This document shows, in pieces, positions 1-5,092 of a DNA stretch of 64,000 nt (positions are counted from its first letter, which is position 1; each line of letters begins with the position of its first letter). The stretch is from Gammaproteobacteria bacterium (lineage in GTDB: Bacteria > Pseudomonadota > Gammaproteobacteria > Enterobacterales > Permianibacteraceae). The stretch is taken from positions 1 through 64,000 of the forward strand of contig JACPFT010000016.1 of NCBI GenBank assembly GCA_016182845.1, read 5' to 3'. Position numbers and translations under genes: made by a program. Under the pieces are notes generated by a model, which was not told where the DNA came from, ran no database searches, and saw only the letters and a program-made list of their open reading frames with translations.

Positions 1-678
1 AGCAATGTCTGGACGGGCATTCGCGCCGCCGCCGCCGGCGGCCTGGCCGGGATCGGCAAGCTGCTCGTCAACTGGTCCCCGTTGGGCCTGCTCTATTCCG
101 CCTTCGCCGGCGTGCTGCGCTGGTTCGGCGTGGACCTGCCCGCCAAGTTCACCGACTTCGGTAGCCAGATCATCAAGGGCCTGGTGAACGGCATCACCGG
201 CGCCATCGGCTCGGTCCGGGACACCATCGTCAAGGTCGCCGGCAGCGCCATCGGCTGGTTCAAGGAAACCCTGGGCATCCACTCGCCCTCCCGCGTCTTC
301 GCCGAGCTGGGCGGCTTCACCATGGCGGGCCTGGATCAGGGCCTGACCGACAGCCAGGGCGGCCCCCTGCGCGCGATCCGCGACATGGCCAAGCAGCTCA
401 CCGCGGCCGGCGCTGGCATCACCCTGGGCACGGGCGTGGCCATGGCCGATCCGGTCCAGTTCGACCACCGCCAACCGCTGACCGCCCCCGCCGTGGCACA
501 GAGCCAGGGACAGGGCGCGACCCTGGCGGCGGCCCCGGCCCAAGCCGGCGACACCTACATCATCAACGTCTACCCGGGCGGCGACGCCGATCTCGCCAAG
601 CAGATCCGCCGGGAGCTCGAAGCCATCCAGCGCGAGAAGGCCGCCCGTGGCCGCTCGCGCCTGGTGGATCACGACTAG
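1..678 (+). CDS. phage tail tape measure protein, C-terminal part (5' end outside window)
   Basis: The reading frame is open from base 1, so this is the last 225 residues of a longer protein. Alternating hydrophobic glycine/alanine-rich stretches (around residues 8-80) are followed by an HSPSRVFAELGG-type motif near residues 94-106, which recurs at the C-terminal end of P2- and Mu-type tape measure proteins. The last 70 residues are polar with a charged end. Tape measure proteins set tail length and pass into the host membrane during DNA delivery. The genes that follow (gpU-like, gpD-like) are in the usual P2 tail order, which supports the call. How much is missing cannot be told from the window. 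Confidence 0.85.
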   Translation, partial: SNVWTGIRAAAAGGLAGIGKLLVNWSPLGLLYSAFAGVLRWFGVDLPAKFTDFGSQIIKGLVNGITGAIGSVRDTIVKVAGSAIGWFKETLGIHSPSRVFAELGGFTMAGLDQGLTDSQGGPLRAIRDMAKQLTAAGAGITLGTGVAMADPVQFDHRQPLTAPAVAQSQGQGATLAAAPAQAGDTYIINVYPGGDADLAKQIRRELEAIQREKAARGRSRLVDHD

Positions 679-687
679 GAGATCGAC

Positions 688-1116
688 ATGGGCATGCTCG
701 CCCTCGGACAGTTCGTGTTTAGCCTCCACACGCTGCCCCACCAGGAACTGCAGCGCCAATACGGCTGGCGTCACCCGTCCACCAGCCGGATCGGCCTGCG
801 CCCGGCCCGCCAGTTCCTCGGCCCCGATGACGAATCCGTCAACCTGTCCGGCGTGCTGCTACCGGAAATCACCGGCGGCCCCAAGGATCTGGACCTGCTG
901 CGCGCCATGGGAGATCAGGGCAAGGCCTGGCCCCTGGTGGATGGCGAGGGAACCGTCCTCGGTGTGTTCGTCATCGACGGCCTGAGCGAAACCCGCAGCG
1001 TATTCTTCTCGGATGGAACCGCCCGCCGCATCGAATTCAACCTGAGCCTGAAGCGCGTCGATGACGAGCGCGCCGCCCTGGGCCAGCTCACTCCCGCCAT
1101 GCGGAGCCTGATCTGA
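688..1116 (+). CDS. phage tail protein, P2 gpU family
   Basis: A 142-residue protein of the size and pattern of P2 gpU, a tail protein needed to complete the contractile tail. It opens with a short beta-rich segment (LGQFVFSLHTLPHQELQR), a start typical of the family, and has LPEITGG near residue 55 and a basic FNLSLKRVDD strand near the end. It begins 9 bases after the tape measure stop, with a GGAGAT ribosome site before ATG. Its stop overlaps the next start (TGATG), so it is translationally coupled to the gpD-like gene. The order tape measure, gpU, gpD matches P2-like phages. Confidence 0.85.
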   Translation: MGMLALGQFVFSLHTLPHQELQRQYGWRHPSTSRIGLRPARQFLGPDDESVNLSGVLLPEITGGPKDLDLLRAMGDQGKAWPLVDGEGTVLGVFVIDGLSETRSVFFSDGTARRIEFNLSLKRVDDERAALGQLTPAMRSLI

Positions 1117-2156
1117 TGACGGCCGCCGTCCACCCCAGCCCGATCTACAGCCTCAAGGCCAACGGCAAGGACATTACCGCCAACCTCAAGGGCCGGCTGG
1201 AATCCCTGACCCTGAACGACATGCGCGGCTTCGAAGCCGACCAGTTGGACATCGTGCTCGACGACAGCGACGGCCTGCTCAACCTGCCGCCGCGCGGCAC
1301 AAAGCTGAGCCTGGCCTTCGGCTGGGAAGCAACCGGCCTGGTGGACAAGGGCCTCTACATCGTCGATGAGCTGGATCACAGCGGCGCGCCGGACAAACTG
1401 ACCATCCGCGCCCGCAGCGCCGATCTCCGCGACGGCCTTATCGAGAAGCGCGAGCGCAGCTTCGACCAGCAGACCCTCGGCGCCCTGGTCGGCCAGATCG
1501 CCAAGGAGCACGGCCTCACCGCCCAGCTCAGCCCGGCCCTGGCCCAGGAGTCCCTGGACCACGTGGACCAGACCAGCGAATCCGACGCCAACCTGCTCAC
1601 CCGCCTGGCCACCGAGTTCGACGCCATCGCCACGGTCAAGAACGACCGCCTGCTGTTCATCAAGGCCGGCGACGCCCGGACCGCCAGCGGCCAACCGCTC
1701 CAGGGCGTGCTCATCACCCGCCAAGCCGGCGATCAACACCGCTTCAACCTCGCCGACGGCCAGAACTACACGGCGGTCAAGGCCTACTTCCAGGACACCA
1801 AGGCCGCCGAGAAGGGCGAGGTCCTGGTGGACATCAAGACCGGCGAACACCCGGGAGAAACGGAACTGGAACCCAGCGGCGACCAGACCAAGGTCCTGCG
1901 CCACACCTACGCCAGCGAAGCCAACGCCCTGCGCGCCGCCAAGGCCATGGCCGACAAGCTACGCCGCGGCGTCGCCACCTTCAGCATCACCCTGGCCTAC
2001 GGCCGCCCGGATCTGTTCCCGGAACTGCCCGCCACCGTCCGGGGCTTCAAGCCCCTCATCGACAGCACGGAATGGCTGATCGCCCAGGTCACCCACACCA
2101 TCAGCGACGGCGGCTACACCAACCAGGTCGAAATGGAGCTGAAGCTCAGCGAGTGA
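1116..2156 (+). CDS. phage late control D family protein (tail hub, P2 gpD-like)
   Basis: A 346-residue protein of the late control D family (gpD of P2, gp44 of Mu, related to VgrG), a trimeric baseplate hub protein. Visible features are an N-terminal beta-domain with LKANGKDIT and a DDSDGLLNLPPRGTKLSLAFGW stretch (near residues 49-70), a middle part with RARSADLRDGLIEKRERSFD, and a C-terminal strand-rich end with TNQVEMELKLSE. Its ATG overlaps the upstream stop. It is the last tail gene seen; in P2 the activator gene ogr follows D, but here a toxin-antitoxin pair and the lysogeny operon lie between D and the Ogr-like gene. Confidence 0.9.
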   Translation: MTAAVHPSPIYSLKANGKDITANLKGRLESLTLNDMRGFEADQLDIVLDDSDGLLNLPPRGTKLSLAFGWEATGLVDKGLYIVDELDHSGAPDKLTIRARSADLRDGLIEKRERSFDQQTLGALVGQIAKEHGLTAQLSPALAQESLDHVDQTSESDANLLTRLATEFDAIATVKNDRLLFIKAGDARTASGQPLQGVLITRQAGDQHRFNLADGQNYTAVKAYFQDTKAAEKGEVLVDIKTGEHPGETELEPSGDQTKVLRHTYASEANALRAAKAMADKLRRGVATFSITLAYGRPDLFPELPATVRGFKPLIDSTEWLIAQVTHTISDGGYTNQVEMELKLSE

Positions 2157-2171
2157 ACCAAGGGCTTGCAA

Positions 2172-2196
2172 AATGATACTATTTAACAGTATCATT
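2172..2196. promoter_or_regulatory. palindromic operator upstream of hicAB
   Basis: A perfect inverted repeat with 9-base arms, AATGATACT and AGTATCATT, separated by ATTTAAC. It is AT-rich in a GC-rich region and ends 5 bases before the hicA start, so it overlaps the likely promoter or leader. HicB antitoxins repress their own operon through C-terminal DNA-binding domains, so this is the expected binding site. The assignment is by position; no binding evidence is in the sequence. No clear ribosome site lies between the palindrome and the hicA ATG. Confidence 0.7.
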
Positions 2197-2201
2197 ACCC
2201 C

Positions 2202-2456
2202 ATGAAACGAAAACACGCCAAAACGCTTGAGCTGATTTTCTCCCGCCCGACACCGGGCGGCGTGCGCTGGACGGATGTCGAAGCCCTGTTCCTGGAACTC
2301 GGGGCGGAGATCAGCGAGCGCGAAGGCTCACGCATCGCGGTAGTGCTGTTCGGCGAAGTCCGCGTGTTTCATCGCCCCCACCCCTCGCCGGATACGGACA
2401 AGGGCGCCGTTGCTTCTATCCGGAAATGGCTGGATGACCATGGAGTGAAACCATGA
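2202..2456 (+). CDS. hicA: type II toxin HicA family mRNA interferase
   Basis: An 84-residue protein of the HicA family, small double-stranded-RNA-binding-fold RNases that cleave mRNA and are held in check by HicB. It belongs to the longer subfamily that starts KRKHAKTLELIF and carries EREGSR, then VFHRPHPSPDTDKGAVASIRKWL. The histidines in FHRPHP are the probable active-site region; the GSH pattern of short HicA proteins is GSR here. The stop overlaps the hicB start (ATGA). It lies between phage tail genes and the lysogeny operon, a usual place for prophage cargo that stabilises the lysogen. Confidence 0.88.
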   Translation: MKRKHAKTLELIFSRPTPGGVRWTDVEALFLELGAEISEREGSRIAVVLFGEVRVFHRPHPSPDTDKGAVASIRKWLDDHGVKP

Positions 2457-2785
2457 AGAACGTGTTGACCATCGGCGGCTATCAGGCCGTCATCGCCTTC
2501 GACCCGGAAATCGAAATGTTCCGTGGTGAGTTCGTCGGACTGAACGGCGGCGCGGACTTCTACGCCGCCGACGTGGCGAGCTTGCGCCGCGAAGGCGAGA
2601 TCTCGCTCAAAGTGTTTCTGGATACCTGCACCGAAAAGGGCATCGAGCCGCGCAAGCATTTCTCTGGAAAGTTTGTGCTCCGCCTGAATCGGGAGGACCA
2701 TGAGGCAGCGGCCATTGCCGCTCAAGCGGCAGGCATGAGCTTGAATCAGTGGGCGGCCGAAGTGATCCATCAGGCGGCGCACTGA
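2453..2785 (+). CDS. hicB: type II antitoxin HicB family
   Basis: A 110-residue HicB-family antitoxin. The N-terminal half (about residues 5-60) is the partial RNase-H-like fold that binds HicA, with IGGYQAVIAFDPEIEMFRGEF and a GGADFYAADVASL stretch. The C-terminal part (about 78-110) reads LRLNREDHEAAAIAAQAAG followed by SLNQWAAEVI, a ribbon-helix-helix DNA-binding segment. It overlaps hicA by four bases. By analogy with the family it should neutralise the toxin and repress the operon through the palindrome before hicA. Confidence 0.88.
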   Translation: MKNVLTIGGYQAVIAFDPEIEMFRGEFVGLNGGADFYAADVASLRREGEISLKVFLDTCTEKGIEPRKHFSGKFVLRLNREDHEAAAIAAQAAGMSLNQWAAEVIHQAAH

Positions 2786-2827
2786 TAGCGAGGGACAAAA
2801 ATTGCGTCTCATTATGCAGAAATAATA

Positions 2828-2849
2828 CAGGGCCAGAATTCCGGCCCTG
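2828..2849 (-). terminator. probable terminator of the leftward lysogeny operon
   Basis: Inverted repeat CAGGGCC / GGCCCTG with an 8-base interior that is itself partly palindromic. Read leftward it is followed by TATTATTTC, a weak T-rich tail. It lies 8 bases after the stop of the WYL/BRCT gene and 43 bases after hicB, so it could serve both converging operons. Confidence 0.5.
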
Positions 2850-2856
2850 AAATCAA

Positions 2857-3363
2857 TTAGAACCACTCCGGTTCTTCATCTGGAAGCTCACCTGTTTCAA
2901 GCAATGCAAGGAATTGCGCCTGCGTCATGATATAGACGCGCTGAGCTCTAGCCTTTTCCAGTTTTGTTGGACCGGCATTCGGCCCGCCACACAAAAAATC
3001 CAAACCTTGCGTTACCGATTTCCTCACGTCCATTCCCGCGTCAGTAGCACGCTGCTCAAGAACTGATCTCTGCACTGAGGGGAATCCAGTGAAAACAATT
3101 TGGGCAGGGCGCCCCTCGCGCTGGGTATCTGAAATCAACGGCTGAGCAGAAGGGCGAGGGTCGATTAGCTGCGCATCGCTACCATCGAGATATTCAACAA
3201 CGCGATCCTTTCGAAATGTGCGAACACCATTGCAGCAAACGCACCATCCTTTCAGGTAATGCCCGACCTCGGACCATCGAATGACGGAGTGCTGTTTCTC
3301 TTCGCCTTTCGAATCTCGATACAAGAAAGAAACGGCCCCTTGGCTCAACAATCCCTCAAACAT
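2857..3363 (-). CDS. WYL-like / BRCT two-domain protein of the lysogeny operon
   Basis: 168 residues. The C-terminal half (about 86-160) has the pattern of a ligase-type BRCT domain: IVFTGF, then RATDAGMDVRKSVTQ, then LDFLCGG, AGPTKLEKARA and a final QFLALLETG. The N-terminal 60 residues (SFLYRDSKGEE, GWCVCCNGVRTFRKDRV) look like a short WYL-type strand pattern; this part is less certain. BRCT domains bind DNA ends, phosphopeptides or partners, and WYL domains are ligand or nucleic-acid sensors in regulators and defence proteins, so a regulatory or DNA-damage-related role is possible but unproven. Its ATG directly abuts the TAA of the gene before it. Base composition is visibly less GC-rich than the flanking tail genes, which suggests separate acquisition. 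Confidence 0.65.
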   Translation of the reverse strand: MFEGLLSQGAVSFLYRDSKGEEKQHSVIRWSEVGHYLKGWCVCCNGVRTFRKDRVVEYLDGSDAQLIDPRPSAQPLISDTQREGRPAQIVFTGFPSVQRSVLEQRATDAGMDVRKSVTQGLDFLCGGPNAGPTKLEKARAQRVYIMTQAQFLALLETGELPDEEPEWF

Positions 3364-4014
3364 TTACCCCCCCTGCCACACGGCAATTTCACTGTCAACA
3401 TCCTTTGCGGTGCAAACCGCCTTTTGTCCGTTCATCATCACTGCGCTGCCCACGGAATACCGCTTTCCTTCCCACTCGCACCCGGGCGAAGTTGCGGGCA
3501 CCCGGCTCGATACTGCCCAGCCTGTGGCGATAATCACCGAGGTCAGCACCAAGCCGACCAGGGCGATCAGGTAGCGCGTATGGACAAACTGGATCAATAG
3601 GTTCGGCGAAAGTGCGGCCGGAGTCCGGGGCGCAGCGGTGCGCGATGCGGGACGATCCGATTTGGCGAGTAAATCCACGGCTTGCGTTCCATCGCGTAGC
3701 GGCGTTTTCATCCACCGTCCCAGGAAGTCCATGGCCTCCTGAAAACGCCCGGCTGGTAGGTCTGAGACCCGGTTGACGCCAAACGAGGCGTACAGTTCCA
3801 ACCGAAGCTCAGTTGGCGTTATCCCCGTCGCGGCGACGGCTTCGCCGAGCCTCGACAGCAGGGCCTGGCGCTGAAAATCGGAAATCAGGGAGGGCTTGTC
3901 CGAGACCACCGTGAGGTGGACCACGTTATTGACCGAGGCGTTCCCGCCTGAGTTGACCGTCCCTCCCGTAACCAACTGACCGACATCGCCGACTTCGAAT
4001 TTCTTTTCTGGCAT
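3364..4014 (-). CDS. single-pass membrane protein of the lysogeny operon, glycine-rich motif at N terminus
   Basis: 216 residues of unknown function. Residues 9-28 carry a GD-x-x-QL-x-x-GG-x-VN pattern that is repeated in the tail of the repressor encoded just upstream. Residues 41-103 form a helical block (SLISDFQRQALLSRLGEAV through FQEAMDFLGRWM) resembling the ORF6C-type helical domain of phage proteins. Residues 148-169 are a single hydrophobic transmembrane segment. The last 45 residues contain two cysteines (Cys179, Cys201) around EGKRYSVGSAV, resembling a DUF1496-type pattern, and would be periplasmic if the basic N-terminal side is inside. It is 24 bases downstream of the repressor and directly abuts the BRCT gene, so the three are one operon. 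A role in immunity or superinfection control is inference only. Confidence 0.6.
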   Translation of the reverse strand: MPEKKFEVGDVGQLVTGGTVNSGGNASVNNVVHLTVVSDKPSLISDFQRQALLSRLGEAVAATGITPTELRLELYASFGVNRVSDLPAGRFQEAMDFLGRWMKTPLRDGTQAVDLLAKSDRPASRTAAPRTPAALSPNLLIQFVHTRYLIALVGLVLTSVIIATGWAVSSRVPATSPGCEWEGKRYSVGSAVMMNGQKAVCTAKDVDSEIAVWQGG

Positions 4015-4038
4015 GGTCTGTTGCGACGGGCGCCTACG

Positions 4039-4512
4039 CTATCGTCGGCGCCGTCCTCCTGTCGAAATCGAGGCGCCCGTCTGATTCACCTGGCCGCCGC
4101 TGATCACCTGGGCGGTATCGCCAGCGATATGGACGCTAGTGCTGCCCTCGCTACCTGCCGTGTGATAACCGGTGATCAGGCAAATAGATGCCTTCTGGCC
4201 CTGCTCGTCCATGGCCCGATAACTTTGTAGGAGGGTGTGTTCGTCTTCGGACAGCGTCCCGGAGACACGCTTGCCTGTAATGATGTAGAGAATGTCGGCC
4301 CCCATTTCCGCTAAACGGCTCAGATAGGCCGCATCGGGAACGGTATCGCCTCTTTCGTACTGGCCTTGAGTCTTCGAGACCAGGCCCATTACTTCGCCGA
4401 TTGCCGCCTGACTCTTGTATCCGAGGCGGGCGCGTTCTTCCTGTAAGCGCGATCCAATTTGCACTTTTTCCTCCCTGAAATCCTTATTGTCCGTTGACAT
4501 GGGAGTTTTCAT
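4039..4512 (-). CDS. XRE-family prophage repressor (CI-like) without peptidase domain
   Basis: 157 residues. Residues 17-80 are a helix-turn-helix of the phage repressor type (IGSRLQEERARLGYKSQAAIGE ending GADILYIITGKR). After a helical segment (88-115) the protein has no S24 LexA-like peptidase domain, so RecA-stimulated self-cleavage is not expected. It ends in a glycine-rich tail (128-152, with GDTAQVISGGQVNQTG) and four arginines. An internal ATG at 4500 is an alternative start. It is transcribed divergently from the small gene at 4561, the standard layout of a lysogeny switch, and is the first gene of the three-gene leftward operon. Confidence 0.8.
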   Translation of the reverse strand: MKTPMSTDNKDFREEKVQIGSRLQEERARLGYKSQAAIGEVMGLVSKTQGQYERGDTVPDAAYLSRLAEMGADILYIITGKRVSGTLSEDEHTLLQSYRAMDEQGQKASICLITGYHTAGSEGSTSVHIAGDTAQVISGGQVNQTGASISTGGRRRR

Positions 4513-4560
4513 TCCCTATTCTGGCATTAGTACCGTACAAACGAACGAATACTACCACTT
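4513..4560. promoter_or_regulatory. divergent promoter/operator region of the lysogeny switch
   Basis: The 48 bases between the leftward repressor and the rightward early operon. They contain TAGTA (4528-4532) and TACTA (4550-4554) as a short inverted repeat around GTACCGTAC and CGAACGAA direct repeats. This is the expected location of overlapping early and lysogenic promoters and repressor operators. The repeat units are short and I cannot fix the operator boundaries or a convincing -35/-10 pair. Confidence 0.45.
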
Positions 4561-4770
4561 ATGAAGCATAGCCCCAATGGACCGAAGCGCGCGCCACGCG
4601 GTGTAGGCCGGCGCGCAGTCAACATGCGCCTGCCTCCCCAAACCTTCGCTGAATTGGAGGGCCTGGCCGAAGCCGAGGGCCTGTCCCTCAGCGCGATGGC
4701 CGGCATCATCTATCTGGAAGGCGTCGAAGCCCGTAAATCCACCTCAGAAAAGGATGAAGTAGAAGCATGA
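4561..4770 (+). CDS. ribbon-helix-helix small DNA-binding protein (Cro-like position)
   Basis: 69 residues with a basic start (KRAPRGVGRRAV) and an Arc/CopG-type pattern: a strand NMRLPPQTFAEL, a helix EGLAEAEG and a second helix SLSAMAGIIYLEGVEARK. Such proteins dimerise and bind DNA with the strand. It is the first gene of the rightward early operon, opposite the repressor, so a Cro-like or early regulatory role is plausible by position. It overlaps the next gene by four bases. Confidence 0.65.
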   Translation: MKHSPNGPKRAPRGVGRRAVNMRLPPQTFAELEGLAEAEGLSLSAMAGIIYLEGVEARKSTSEKDEVEA

Positions 4771-5024
4771 GCCTGCGCCGCCACCTCCGTCGTATCCGTT
4801 GCCCTGAATGTGGGGGCCAGACCAGCGTCCGGACCAGCCGGATGCTGTCCTCAACCTGCAAGGAAGCCCGGCATCAATGCACGGCTTGCCAAAACGAATT
4901 CCGCAGCCTGACCCCTATCGAGATCGAACTCGTCCGCGTGGCGGTTCCGAAACCCAGCACCCTGCTTCCCCTCGCCAAGCGTAAGCGCACGCCGCCGGCG
5001 ACCGCCCAACCGCACAGCGCCTAG
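4767..5024 (+). CDS. Ogr/Delta-like zinc-finger transcriptional activator
   Basis: 85 residues. Residues 11-43 hold the Ogr/Delta zinc finger: CPEC, then a TSRMLS segment and CTAC, giving four cysteine ligands. In P2 and P4 these proteins activate late promoters through contact with RNA polymerase alpha. The basic proline-rich tail after residue 60 is not part of the finger. It is coupled to the upstream ribbon-helix-helix gene (ATGA). In P2 ogr sits after gene D; here it is moved into the early operon, so it may act early or the module was shuffled. Confidence 0.75.
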   Translation: MSLRRHLRRIRCPECGGQTSVRTSRMLSSTCKEARHQCTACQNEFRSLTPIEIELVRVAVPKPSTLLPLAKRKRTPPATAQPHSA

Positions 5025-5045
5025 CCCGAACAAGAACTGACCTCC

Positions 5046-5065
5046 CACCCCGGCTTTCCGGGGTG
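5046..5065 (+). other. mRNA hairpin before the primase gene
   Basis: Perfect 8-base stem CACCCCGG / CCGGGGTG with loop CTTT. It lies between the Ogr-like gene and the primase start and contains the possible GTG start at 5063. No T-run follows, so it is more likely a processing or translation-control element than a terminator. Confidence 0.5.
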
Positions 5066-5092
5066 ACGGGAAAACTTTGCCCAGAGAAACCC

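Noticed and set aside
3259-3600. A 113-residue rightward open frame across the membrane-protein gene
   Set aside because: It overlaps two well-supported leftward genes and has no ribosome site or domain.
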